Assembly (NCBI GenBank): GCA_004554425.1
Contig: SFMI01000018.1
Span: 1-20,860, forward strand
DNA: 20,860 nucleotides
Direction: 5' to 3'
Origin: Candidatus Saccharimonadota bacterium
GTDB taxonomy: Bacteria > Eremiobacterota > Xenobia > Xenobiales > Xenobiaceae
Part shown: positions 1-7,269 of the stretch, one piece after another
Numbering within the stretch: position 1 is the stretch's first letter
How the letters are laid out: every line of letters begins with the position of its first letter
The notes under the pieces: generated by a model
Told to the model about the DNA's origin: nothing
What the model saw: the letters and a program-made list of their open reading frames with translations, nothing else
Databases searched by the model: none
Made by a program: the position numbers and the translations under genes

Positions 1-88
1 GGGTTAAGATGAACCTCTAGGTCGATCGCTTACACGATGATAAGCTTGATTTAGAAGTTGCTGTTCAAAATATTTTCAAAAGAAAAAG

Positions 89-120
89 ACGTTCTGTCGT
101 AAGGCAGGGCGTTTTTTTTT
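89..120 (+). terminator. Rho-independent terminator of an upstream transcript
   Basis: A 10-bp stem (89-98 with 103-112, including three G-U pairs) closes a 4-base loop and runs into a tract of nine T at 112-120. All three + strand frames of the first 88 bases hit a stop within 20 bases, so the gene this terminator serves lies mostly or wholly left of the window. Confidence 0.75.
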
Positions 121-170
121 GCCTTTTTTAGTCAAGCCGCACTACAAGCACAAATATGTTGTATGAAAAA

Positions 171-307
171 TTGCGTTGACATAAATGAAATTTATAGCCG
201 CAAAAATGTTCGTTATACCCACCGGAGAAAACTTTATCGCGTCAGCGATCTTTCGAGGAGGGATATAACGAACTAAACAATTAGGCTATAAATTTAGCAT
301 AACGCAA
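171..307 (+). ncRNA. Candidate structured RNA with nested inverted repeats (rod-like, 6S-like shape)
   Basis: Three nested complementary arms are visible: 171-177 with 301-307 (7 bp), 188-199 with 284-295 (12 bp, perfect), and 208-217 with 264-273 (10 bp, perfect), the last extended by 218-220 with 260-262. A small hairpin sits at the tip (236-240 with 245-249). Between the second and third stems is an A-rich internal loop of 8 bases (200-207) facing 10 bases (274-283). A long rod with a central bubble is the architecture of 6S RNA, but the length (137 nt) is short for that family and no terminator follows directly. It could instead be a cis-acting leader element of the gene that starts at 474, or a short non-coding inverted-repeat element. 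The strand is inferred from the flanking genes; the repeat itself is symmetric. Confidence 0.5.
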
Positions 308-452
308 GCAGTGTAAATGTGCGTAGTAGTGTCGTACTTGGCTTTAGCCTATCACTGGTATGGCTGCGAAGTTGCAAGCAATGTTGCGCAGCCTAAACGC
401 TGGCAGTGGAGAAGGAGAGGCGTACAGCTGGTGGAAAGGCTGGTAAAAAATA
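308..452. other. Gene-free stretch with secondary hairpins
   Basis: No coding frame is convincing here. A 7-bp perfect inverted repeat (362-368 with 387-393) and a weaker 5-bp pair (309-313 with 353-357) are visible. There is no T-tract, so these are not terminators. The stretch may be the 5' leader of the secreted-protein gene or a 3' part of the RNA candidate at 171-307. Confidence 0.35.
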
Positions 453-473
453 GTGGAGTGCATCAGAGCAAAA

Positions 474-1910
474 ATGCGCAAACTGTGGTTTAAACTTCTC
501 ACTTTTGTCTTATTAAGCGCTTGTTTCCTGTCTGCTGTTGCTTATGCTGACAATGAAGCGCCGACATCTTTAGGATATCATCCTTACGAAGAATTGGGCG
601 TTCAAGTTATGACACGCGGTAATGCCTATAATGTTAAGGACACTTTGGACGACCCTACAGTCCGTATCTTTATTTTACAAATTCCCTTCGAACAATTCGA
701 TCTTTCTTGTTGTCCAGCTATTGTCGATTGGGTGCGTCAAGGCCACTCTTTTTGGTTCTACGACTCACGTTACGCCCCTTATTTTGGCATGAAAGCTTAT
801 GCTCTGTCTGGTAAGCAATTTAAAGGACGTAACGAATCTGGCGAACTTGGCAATTATAAATATAATGGTCGCGCTGCTGGTGTACTTACTATGAGCAAGC
901 AAGATGTCATGACTGGCGTTGGACAATGCACAGTGTTTTTGCCTTTAGTCGGTGACGATAATTATAGTGCTGTAGCCTTGGGCGGCGACACTTTGCCTCT
1001 TTTGCAATTCGCTTCCGATTCGCCGGCTTTAGCTGCTATGCGTCGCGAAGGTAAAGGTTTAATTGTTTTTAAGCCGTTGCTTTGGCCTGAGTCTCTTTCT
1101 GGCAAACGCTTTCAGTATAACTTGTTGGAGTTCTCGGCCGGTTTTGGAGTGCCTGGAGTAGGCGGTGAGGGGCGCTTAGGTGAACTTATCGGGCCTAAAG
1201 CCGAATATGTCAAGACCGATTTTGATGCCGAGCGTGTTTTGGCTACTAAAGATGGTAAAATATCTCCAGCCGATCTTAAAGCCGTTGCTCAAGTTAAAGA
1301 AGAAAACAACGATAATAGCAGTAAAAAAGCTACAAGTGAAGGCGATGCCCGCATTTATGCTAAATCGATAAAAGATAATGTTGTCTCTTCCCAGGCTGTA
1401 GAAGAATCTAAGCAACAATCCCAAGCTAAGTCTAAAGAGCAAGATAAAAAATCTCTCTGGAGCGACGAAGGACGTTGGGTTGATGAATTCTCTCAAACTA
1501 CTCGTGACAACAAGCCTATCGATACTAAAATCGAGTCTAAGATTTTAGCTGAAGAAAAAGCCAATGCTCAAGTTAAACAAGAAGTCCCTGTTGTCGAAGA
1601 AGATAAACTTTATGATGTAATTACTCTGCGTAATGGTGATCTTTTTGTGGGACGTTGCCACAATAAAGAGATTGTTTTGGAAACTACTTCCGAAAGTTTA
1701 AAAACTTCTCCGGCCGATTTTAAAAGTATTCTTTTCAGTTTAGATAGTTGGAGCTTGGATAAATGTGAGATGGACGACGGTCGTCGTTTGTCTGGCTATA
1801 TGTTGACTAACGAATTTTACTTCTCTAACGAAACTGGAGATCGTACTTTTAAAAAAGAAAATATCAAGAATATTCGTTTTAAGGTTCCGGCTAGCCAAAT
1901 TAAACGTTAG
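474..1910 (+). CDS. Secreted protein of unknown function with C-terminal beta-strand module (DUF4350/DUF4159-like N-terminal part)
   Basis: The start at 474 gives 478 residues and a clean signal peptide: basic n-region (MRK), a hydrophobic core, and an AYA|D cleavage site about 23-25 residues in. An in-frame GTG at 453 would add seven residues before it and fits a signal peptide less well. The sequence LSAC inside the core resembles a lipobox, but hydrophobic residues continue after the Cys, so ordinary export is favoured. The first 230 or so mature residues look like a globular domain of the kind seen in secreted DUF4350/DUF4159-type proteins. A Lys/Glu/Ser-rich linker follows (about residues 260-370). 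The last 100 residues repeat a 'LRNGD.F.G' and 'DGRRLSGY' pattern typical of small beta modules in secreted proteins of deep-branching bacteria. Function is unknown. A hairpin separates it from hslU, so read-through into hslU may be partial. Confidence 0.7.
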   Translation: MRKLWFKLLTFVLLSACFLSAVAYADNEAPTSLGYHPYEELGVQVMTRGNAYNVKDTLDDPTVRIFILQIPFEQFDLSCCPAIVDWVRQGHSFWFYDSRYAPYFGMKAYALSGKQFKGRNESGELGNYKYNGRAAGVLTMSKQDVMTGVGQCTVFLPLVGDDNYSAVALGGDTLPLLQFASDSPALAAMRREGKGLIVFKPLLWPESLSGKRFQYNLLEFSAGFGVPGVGGEGRLGELIGPKAEYVKTDFDAERVLATKDGKISPADLKAVAQVKEENNDNSSKKATSEGDARIYAKSIKDNVVSSQAVEESKQQSQAKSKEQDKKSLWSDEGRWVDEFSQTTRDNKPIDTKIESKILAEEKANAQVKQEVPVVEEDKLYDVITLRNGDLFVGRCHNKEIVLETTSESLKTSPADFKSILFSLDSWSLDKCEMDDGRRLSGYMLTNEFYFSNETGDRTFKKENIKNIRFKVPASQIKR

Positions 1911-1929
1911 TTTATAACTTTAATCGATT

Positions 1930-1973
1930 GGCACTTCAAAGGTCTTTGGGGCCGATGGAGTGCCTAATTTTTT
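1930..1973 (+). terminator. Intercistronic hairpin with T-tract (terminator or attenuator before hslU)
   Basis: Arms 1930-1938 and 1956-1964 pair over 9 bp with one G-U. An inner 4-bp pairing (ggtc with ggcc) stiffens the loop. The hairpin is followed by a T-rich tract to 1973. It ends immediately before the hslU ribosome binding site (GAGGAG, 1974-1979). It probably lowers, rather than abolishes, transcription from the upstream gene into hslU, because no other clear promoter is visible in the short gap. Confidence 0.55.
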
Positions 1974-1985
1974 GAGGAGTATTTT

Positions 1986-3947
1986 ATGAGTTCCGATTCT
2001 ATACAAGACTTACAAGAATTTTTGCAAAAAGCTATGAAAGAGCTGGAAGACTATTCCCACAATAAAACTGGCCACGATGAAGATAAAGAGAATGGCGAAG
2101 AAGTATTGCCTTTGGAATTTAAAGCTTGGGCTAGTAAGTTTATGAAAAATGGACAAAATATGGCTGAAGCAGTTAGAAATGCGGCTGAGCATTTTGATAA
2201 TAAGTCTGAATCTGAAAATAACGAAGTGGCTGAAGAAAAAGATAACGTATCTGATACTTTTGTCCCTCAGTTTATTTTCGGAGCCGACTTGCGCAAAGCT
2301 TTACAAGAGCGAGAACAAGCCGAACAAAATAAAGCTGAAAAGTATGATTTGGAAGAAAATAACAGTAAGACGGAAGATAGCGATACTGTAGATAGCAAGG
2401 AAGAAACTAAGGCGGAAAGTGGCCAAGGTGCTGAAGCTGAAGAAGCTACCCAAATTGCCAGTGCTAATGACAAACCTGATTTTGATTCCTATCCCTTAGA
2501 TAATCTTTTTGCCGATTCTCAAAAAGAAGACAAGGAATGCGCTTCTATTAAATTGGAAGAAGTTATGACTCCGCGCCAAGTTGTGGAGGCTTTAGATCGT
2601 TATATCGTCGGACAAGAGCGAGCCAAAAAAGCTGTGGCTGTGGCTTTGCGCAATCGCTATCGCCGGGAAAAGCTTGGTGGAGAGCTGCGCGAAGAAATTA
2701 TTCCCAAAAATATTCTTATGGTTGGTCCTACAGGTGTAGGTAAAACCGAAATTGCTCGCCGTTTGGCCAAGTTGGTGGGCGCTCCTTTCTTGAAGGTAGA
2801 AGCTACTAAATATACTGAAGTTGGCTATGTCGGCCGGGATGTTGAATCAATGATTCGCGACTTGGCTTTAGTTGGCATGCGCATGGTAGAACGCGAACGT
2901 TTGGAAAAAGTTAAACGCGAAGCCAGTTTAGCCGCTTTGGAGCGTTTACTGGATAGTTTGCAAGGCGTAGAAAATGGAATTGCAGGTGCACGCCATGCCT
3001 CCATTTTTGGAGTTTTTAACGATAAGAGTGCCAAAAAGAGCAAAAAGTCGGTTAATGAATTAGCTAAAATTAGTCGAGCTGAACTTTATGAGCGCCTTTT
3101 TAAGGGAGAGCTTAAAGATCATACTGTTGAAATTGAAATAGAGGAAGATGCTCCTCAAGAAATTCAGGTATTAACTGGGGACAGCGAAGAAATAGGGGTA
3201 AATTTCCAAGATATTTTCGGTTCGATGTTCCCTAAAAAACGCCAAACGCATAAGCTTCCCGTAGATAAGGCTTTTAAATTACTCATTGCCGAGGAATCTA
3301 AAAAGCTCATCGATGTGGAAGACGTCAAACGTGAAGCTATAGAGCTTATCGAAAATCAGGCTATTGTCTTTTTGGATGAACTTGATAAAGTAGCAGGCAA
3401 AGAAGGAGGAGGAAGTCACGGTCCAGATGTCTCGCGCGAAGGTGTCCAGCGTGATATTTTACCTATAGTTGAAGGCTGCTCAGTAAATACTAAAATTGGC
3501 CCGATTCGCACAGAACATATTTTATTTATTGCTGCCGGTGCTTTCCACGAAACTAAGCCTTCCGATTTAATTCCTGAATTGCAAGGCCGCTTCCCTATTA
3601 GGGTTACTTTAGATAGTCTTAAGAAAGAAGACTTCAAACGCATTTTAACCGAACCGCAAAATTCTTTAACTCGCCAATATAAAGAATTATTGTCTACCGA
3701 AGGTATTGAAGTTGAATTTGCAGACGACGCTATTGATGAATTGGCTGCTATGGCCTGTCAAGTTAATGAGCAAAATGAAAATATTGGCGCTCGCCGTTTG
3801 CATACGCTTTTAGAGAGAGTTTTAGAAAAGATCTCTTTTGAAGCTCCGGAAATGGATAAAGGCAAGGTGGTTATAGATCGTCAGTATGTGCTTAAAGAGC
3901 TGAAAGATATTTGCCAGAGCCGCGATTTGTCGCGTTTCATTTTATAG
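1986..3947 (+). CDS. hslU: ATP-dependent protease ATPase subunit HslU with a long acidic N-terminal extension
   Basis: HslU (ClpY) is the AAA+ unfoldase ring that feeds proteins to the HslV peptidase in the cytoplasm. The canonical protein begins at residue 194 (MTPRQVVEALD, IVGQ), followed by Walker A GPTGVGKT (residues 247-254), an intermediate I-domain, Walker B VFLDE (461-465) and the C-terminal tail ending SRFIL. In this family that tail inserts into HslV to activate it. The family is usually about 440-465 residues; this one has 653. The extra 193 residues are Glu/Asp/Lys-rich with short amphipathic stretches and match nothing I recognise. The ATG at 1986 has a good GAGGAG site. An in-frame ATG at 2565 is also preceded by GGAAGAAG at 5-base spacing and would give a normal 460-residue HslU, so two products are possible. 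hslV, normally directly upstream, is absent from the window; the upstream neighbour is a secreted protein. Confidence 0.95.
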   Translation: MSSDSIQDLQEFLQKAMKELEDYSHNKTGHDEDKENGEEVLPLEFKAWASKFMKNGQNMAEAVRNAAEHFDNKSESENNEVAEEKDNVSDTFVPQFIFGADLRKALQEREQAEQNKAEKYDLEENNSKTEDSDTVDSKEETKAESGQGAEAEEATQIASANDKPDFDSYPLDNLFADSQKEDKECASIKLEEVMTPRQVVEALDRYIVGQERAKKAVAVALRNRYRREKLGGELREEIIPKNILMVGPTGVGKTEIARRLAKLVGAPFLKVEATKYTEVGYVGRDVESMIRDLALVGMRMVERERLEKVKREASLAALERLLDSLQGVENGIAGARHASIFGVFNDKSAKKSKKSVNELAKISRAELYERLFKGELKDHTVEIEIEEDAPQEIQVLTGDSEEIGVNFQDIFGSMFPKKRQTHKLPVDKAFKLLIAEESKKLIDVEDVKREAIELIENQAIVFLDELDKVAGKEGGGSHGPDVSREGVQRDILPIVEGCSVNTKIGPIRTEHILFIAAGAFHETKPSDLIPELQGRFPIRVTLDSLKKEDFKRILTEPQNSLTRQYKELLSTEGIEVEFADDAIDELAAMACQVNEQNENIGARRLHTLLERVLEKISFEAPEMDKGKVVIDRQYVLKELKDICQSRDLSRFIL

Positions 3948-3963
3948 CCTTTTTATTATCGTT

Positions 3964-3990
3964 GGGCTGCCTATCGACAGCCCTTTTTTT
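3964..3990 (+). terminator. Rho-independent terminator after hslU
   Basis: A GC-rich 6-bp stem (3964-3969 with 3978-3983) with an 8-base loop runs into seven T (3984-3990), 17 bases after the hslU stop codon. Confidence 0.85.
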
Positions 3991-3991
3991 A

Positions 3992-4021
3992 TTGACTAGC
4001 TATAGTCACAAGTGATAGAAT
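3992..4021 (+). promoter_or_regulatory. Sigma-70-type promoter of the rpsB transcript
   Basis: TTGACT at 3992-3997 and TAGAAT at 4016-4021 are each one base off consensus and are separated by 18 bases. They lie just downstream of the hslU terminator. Transcription would begin near 4028, leaving a leader of roughly 225 nt before rpsB. Confidence 0.6.
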
Positions 4022-4027
4022 ACCGTT

Positions 4028-4254
4028 GCTAAATTTAGCCTTGTGCTTTCTATGGCTAAGGCTTTTATAAAATGTAAGTCGCAGCAGTTTTTTCTTATGA
4101 ATTTCAGGGTGCCCAGCTGCTTCAGCTAACGGCCCGCCGGTAAGGGGGGGAAGTGAAGTGCAGGGTAGAAGTTCTGTTTTTGAAACTGCGAGGCGGCGCG
4201 ACCTATTAAGAAGAGATAAGATTCGGTCGCGTCGGTAAAACCCAGGAGGATAAA
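4028..4254 (+). promoter_or_regulatory. Long structured 5' leader of rpsB
   Basis: This stretch has no supported gene. It is G-rich in the middle and contains a perfect 7-bp hairpin at 4197-4203 with 4225-4231, just before the AGGAGGA ribosome binding site (4244-4250). Leaders of rpsB are a known place for autoregulation by ribosomal protein S2; I infer that role from position and structure, not from a recognised consensus. Confidence 0.45.
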
Positions 4255-5154
4255 ATGGCATTAATTAGCATGAAGCAGCTCTTAGAAGCCGGTGTTCACT
4301 TTGGTCACCAGACCCGTCGTTGGAACCCTAAGATGGCGAAGTTCATCTTCACCCAGCGCAACGGCATCTATATCATCGACCTTCAGAAGACCGTCGCTAA
4401 ACTCAAAGAGGCTTATGCTTTCTTGAAAGCCGTCGTAAAGGGTCAGTACGACTACGAGAATCGTCGTATCGTCGAAACCCCTATGTTTGATCCCCGCCCC
4501 ATTCTTTTTGTCGGTACTAAGAAGCAGGCTCAGGACACTATCGCTGAAGACGCCGTACGTTGCAACGAGTTCTTCGTGACCCAGCGTTGGTTGGGCGGTA
4601 TGCTCACCAACTGGAAAACCATCCAGACCCGTATCGCTCGTTTGCGCGAGTTGGAAGACATGCGCGAAGACGGCACCTTCGAGAGCCTTACCAAGAAGGA
4701 AGTCCTTCGTTTGGAAGATGAGCGCAAGAAACTCGAGAAGTTCTTGGGCGGTATCAAGAACATGAAGAGCCTTCCCGGTGCTTTGTTTGTTGTAGACCCT
4801 CGTAAAGAGTACATCGCCGTAAACGAAGCTCGCAAACTTGGTATCCCTGTTGTAGCTATCGTTGACACCAACTGCGACCCCGACGTTATCGATTATCCTA
4901 TCCCCGGTAACGACGATGCTATCCGCGCTGTTCGTTTACTTACCGGAAAGATCGCTGATGCCGTTATCGAAGGCAAGTCCGAGATGGAAATCGTCGTAGA
5001 CGAAGCCGCTGCTGACGTAGCCGAAGCTGCTGAAGAAGTAGCCGAAGAAGCCATCGAAAACGCCGAAGCTATCACCAAGGAAGTTGCTAAGAGCTTCACC
5101 GAAGAGAAAAACGACAACGACATCCCCGGCGGCGTATGGCGCGCTGAAGACTAA
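4255..5154 (+). CDS. rpsB: 30S ribosomal protein S2
   Basis: S2 binds the back of the 30S head-body junction with S1 and is needed for translation initiation. The N-terminus (LISMKQLLEAGVHFGHQ, then RRWNPKM), ILFVGTKKQAQ, QRWLGGMLTN and PGALFVVDPRKE are hallmark S2 blocks. Length is 299 residues against the usual 230-260. Two additions explain this: an extra segment of about 16-20 residues near 62-82, between the first coiled-coil arm and ILFVGTKK, and an acidic Ala/Glu-rich C-terminal tail from about residue 245. The start has an optimal AGGAGGA site. It is followed by tsf, the classical rpsB-tsf operon, with a hairpin in the 105-base gap. Codon choice is richer in C-ending codons than in neighbouring non-ribosomal genes, as expected of a highly expressed gene. 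Confidence 0.97.
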   Translation: MALISMKQLLEAGVHFGHQTRRWNPKMAKFIFTQRNGIYIIDLQKTVAKLKEAYAFLKAVVKGQYDYENRRIVETPMFDPRPILFVGTKKQAQDTIAEDAVRCNEFFVTQRWLGGMLTNWKTIQTRIARLRELEDMREDGTFESLTKKEVLRLEDERKKLEKFLGGIKNMKSLPGALFVVDPRKEYIAVNEARKLGIPVVAIVDTNCDPDVIDYPIPGNDDAIRAVRLLTGKIADAVIEGKSEMEIVVDEAAADVAEAAEEVAEEAIENAEAITKEVAKSFTEEKNDNDIPGGVWRAED

Positions 5155-5186
5155 TTGTCTGATAACTAGGATTTGACTTGATGGAG

Positions 5187-5228
5187 GAGGGAGCCAAAAA
5201 GTGGTTTCCGCTCAGAGGCTTCCTCTTT
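5187..5228 (+). promoter_or_regulatory. Intercistronic rpsB-tsf hairpin (weak terminator or processing site)
   Basis: Arms 5187-5195 and 5217-5225 pair over 9 bp with one G-U. Within the loop a second 5-bp helix with one G-U pair (agtgg with ccgct) forms. Only three T follow, so full termination is unlikely. It may reduce tsf expression relative to rpsB or stabilise an mRNA end. Confidence 0.45.
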
Positions 5229-5259
5229 CTGTGCGAATATTTTCAAGAGGTATATTTTA

Positions 5260-5859
5260 ATGGCTACTGTTACTGCTGCTCAAGTAAAAGAACTCCGCGA
5301 TCTTACCAGCGCTGGTATGATGGATTGCCGCAACGCTCTTAAAGAGTGCGACGGCGACGTCAAGAAAGCCCAGGAGTGGCTCCGCCGCAAAGGTATGGCC
5401 AAGGCCGAGACCAAGGCTTCTCGTACCGCTGCTGAAGGCCGCGTCGGTTGCTACATGCACCACACTGGCAAAGTTGGCGTGTTGGTAGAGCTCTATTGCG
5501 AAACCGACTTCGTTGCTAAGACCGAAGAGTTCCAGAATTTGTTGAAAGACATTTGCTTGCAAGTGGCTTCCATGAATCCTATCTATGTTTCTCGCGAGCA
5601 AGTTCCCGCCGATTTCATTGAAGCTGAAATCGCTGGTTACAAGAAAAATGCTATCGAGAACGGTAAGCCTGAGCAGATCGCTGAAAAGATCGCTAAGGGT
5701 CAGGTTGACAGCTTCCTCAAAGAGAAAGTTTTGCTCGATCAGCCTTTCGTAAAGGACAACGATGTTACTATCGGTGACAAGATCAAGCAAGTTATCGGCA
5801 AGTTGGGTGAGAATATCGTTGTAAAACGTTTTTGCCGCATGGCTGTTGGTGAGGAATAA
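5260..5859 (+). CDS. tsf: Elongation factor Ts
   Basis: EF-Ts is the nucleotide exchange factor that releases GDP from EF-Tu. The N-terminal UBA-like domain (residues 1-50, with the block LRDLTSAGMMDCRNAL) precedes the core domain with the EF-Tu-contacting TDFVAKTEEF motif (TDFV at 82-85). At 199 residues it is the short, single-core form found in many bacteria rather than the roughly 283-residue enterobacterial form. The ATG is preceded by AAGAGG about 9 bases upstream. It shares a transcript with rpsB and is ended by a strong terminator. Nothing in the motif set is missing. Confidence 0.97.
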   Translation: MATVTAAQVKELRDLTSAGMMDCRNALKECDGDVKKAQEWLRRKGMAKAETKASRTAAEGRVGCYMHHTGKVGVLVELYCETDFVAKTEEFQNLLKDICLQVASMNPIYVSREQVPADFIEAEIAGYKKNAIENGKPEQIAEKIAKGQVDSFLKEKVLLDQPFVKDNDVTIGDKIKQVIGKLGENIVVKRFCRMAVGEE

Positions 5860-5886
5860 TATTGCTTTTAAGCTGATTTTGTGATG

Positions 5887-5936
5887 AAAGCCTCGTTTTT
5901 TTGAACTTCGAGTTTAAAAAGGCGGGGCTTTTTTTT
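5887..5936 (+). terminator. Strong rho-independent terminator after tsf
   Basis: An outer 9-bp stem (aaagcctcg with cggggcttt, one G-U) encloses an inner 10-bp helix of T-run and A-run with a 3-base loop. Eight T follow (5929-5936). It separates the rpsB-tsf unit from pyrH. Confidence 0.85.
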
Positions 5937-6002
5937 CCGCAGTTTAAGTAAAAAAGTGGGCCGCTTTTGGGGGAAAGTTGGGCAAGAAAGGGACTTGGAA
6001 CA

Positions 6003-6716
6003 TTGCGTTTTAAGCGAGTTTTATTAAAGTTATCCGGTGAAGTGCTGGCCGGTCAGCATGATTTGGGTATTGAGCAAGAAGCTATTTTCGGCTATGCTGA
6101 GCAAGTGGCTGAAATAGCCGAGAGAGGTGTCGAGGTTGGTGTCGTATTAGGCGGCGGTAATTTCTGGCGTGCTCGTATGGCTCCCTATATGGAGCGCAAT
6201 AGTGCCGACTCTATGGGTATGCTGGCCACTATTATGAATGGTCTAGCTTTTGCCGATGCGCTTAGGGCTCAAGGTCAGGAAGCTGTAGTTATGGCTTCTG
6301 TCCATGTTCCCCAGTTTGCTCAGCTTTTCGATGCTAAGGCCGCTCGCGAGCATTTAGAGGCCAAGCGAGTAGTTATTTTTGTTGGCGGCACTGGCAATCC
6401 GTACTTCACAACAGATTCGGGAGCTGCTTTGCGCGGTTTGCAAATCGAAGCTGATGTGGTTTTGAAAGGTACGCTGATTGATGGTGTTTACGACAGCGAT
6501 CCACATAAAAATCCTGAAGCCAAGCGCTTTGATTCTCTGACTTTTACAGAGGCTCTCAATCGCGGCTTAAAAATTATGGACAGCACAGCATTTTCGTTGT
6601 GCCGTGACAATGGTTTGCCGGTATATGTGTTTAATATTACCGAATCAGGCAACTTGCATAAAGTAGTTGTTGACGGTGCTAATATCGGCACTTTAGTTAA
6701 GGAGGAACTCCAGTGA
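6003..6716 (+). CDS. pyrH: UMP kinase
   Basis: PyrH phosphorylates UMP to UDP with ATP, the committed step toward UTP and CTP, as a cytoplasmic hexamer of the amino-acid-kinase fold. Visible motifs in order are LLKLSGE (phosphate loop), GGGNFWR, the DSMGMLATIMNGLA block, GTGNPYFTTD, DGVYDSDP and MDSTAFSLC. The TTG at 6003 gives 237 residues beginning MRFKRVLLKLSGE, the expected N-terminus, with an AAAGGGA ribosome binding site 9 bases upstream. An in-frame TTG at 5967 would add twelve residues with no family support. The stop overlaps the frr start by four bases (GTGA), so the two are translationally coupled. No clear promoter was found between the tsf terminator and this gene. Confidence 0.95.
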   Translation: MRFKRVLLKLSGEVLAGQHDLGIEQEAIFGYAEQVAEIAERGVEVGVVLGGGNFWRARMAPYMERNSADSMGMLATIMNGLAFADALRAQGQEAVVMASVHVPQFAQLFDAKAAREHLEAKRVVIFVGGTGNPYFTTDSGAALRGLQIEADVVLKGTLIDGVYDSDPHKNPEAKRFDSLTFTEALNRGLKIMDSTAFSLCRDNGLPVYVFNITESGNLHKVVVDGANIGTLVKEELQ

Positions 6717-7264
6717 TAGATCCTAGTATACGCAAAAACGCTGAAGAGAAGATGAAAAAGACTCGTGAGAGTTTGGTGCGCAGTTTCGCAACTATCAGAA
6801 CCGGTCGGGCTACTCCTGTCCTTTTGGATCGCATTTTAGTCGAAGCTTATGGCTCCGAGATGCCTATCAACCAGGTAGCCACTGTCGGTATGCCCGAAGC
6901 TCGTATGCTTACCATTACTCCTTTCGATAAAAAGAATATTACCGCCATTGAAAAGGCTATTCAGAAGTCCGATTTGGGTATCAATCCTGCCAATGATGGC
7001 GTAATGATTCGCTTAGTCTTCCCTCCTTTAACTGAAGATCGTCGTAAAGAGCTGGTTAAACAGGCTAAGAAGATGACCGAAGAAGCCAAAGTTTCCATGC
7101 GTAATATTCGCCGTGAAGCTATGGACAGCTTGAAGAAGGTTGACGGAGCTCCTGAGGATGAAGTTAAGAAAGCTCAGGATGAGATTCAGAAGATGCTCGA
7201 CAAGAATATTGACGAGTTGGGTAAAGTCTTCGCCGCCAAAGAAAAAGAGATTATGGAAGTATAA
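6713..7264 (+). CDS. frr: Ribosome recycling factor
   Basis: RRF, with EF-G, splits the post-termination ribosome. The 183-residue length is normal (about 185). Signature segments are present: ATIRTGRATP and LLDRILVEAYG in the first helix-to-domain II region, PINQVATVGMPEARMLTI in domain II, and the helical RRKELVKQAKKMTEEAKVS block near the C-terminus. The start is GTG, overlapping the pyrH stop by four bases, with a perfect AAGGAGG site 8 bases upstream. The pyrH-frr order is conserved across bacteria. Confidence 0.97.
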   Translation: MIDPSIRKNAEEKMKKTRESLVRSFATIRTGRATPVLLDRILVEAYGSEMPINQVATVGMPEARMLTITPFDKKNITAIEKAIQKSDLGINPANDGVMIRLVFPPLTEDRRKELVKQAKKMTEEAKVSMRNIRREAMDSLKKVDGAPEDEVKKAQDEIQKMLDKNIDELGKVFAAKEKEIMEV

Positions 7265-7269
7265 TTAGG

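Noticed and set aside
1..88. Possible 3' end of a large rRNA or other RNA before the terminator
   Set aside because: No conserved rRNA or tRNA motif could be matched with confidence; only the terminator is supported.
171..307. RNase P RNA, tmRNA or SRP RNA
   Set aside because: The conserved cores of these RNAs (for example the RNase P 5' core, tmRNA 3' CCA end, SRP tetraloop helix) were looked for and not found.
3989..4261. A 90-residue open frame on the - strand in the rpsB leader
   Set aside because: It covers the rpsB promoter, leader and start codon, has a biased composition, and no ribosome binding site or recognisable domain.
5257..5790. A 177-residue open frame on the - strand opposite tsf
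   Set aside because: Fully antisense to conserved EF-Ts; high codon bias in tsf leaves the opposite strand free of stops.
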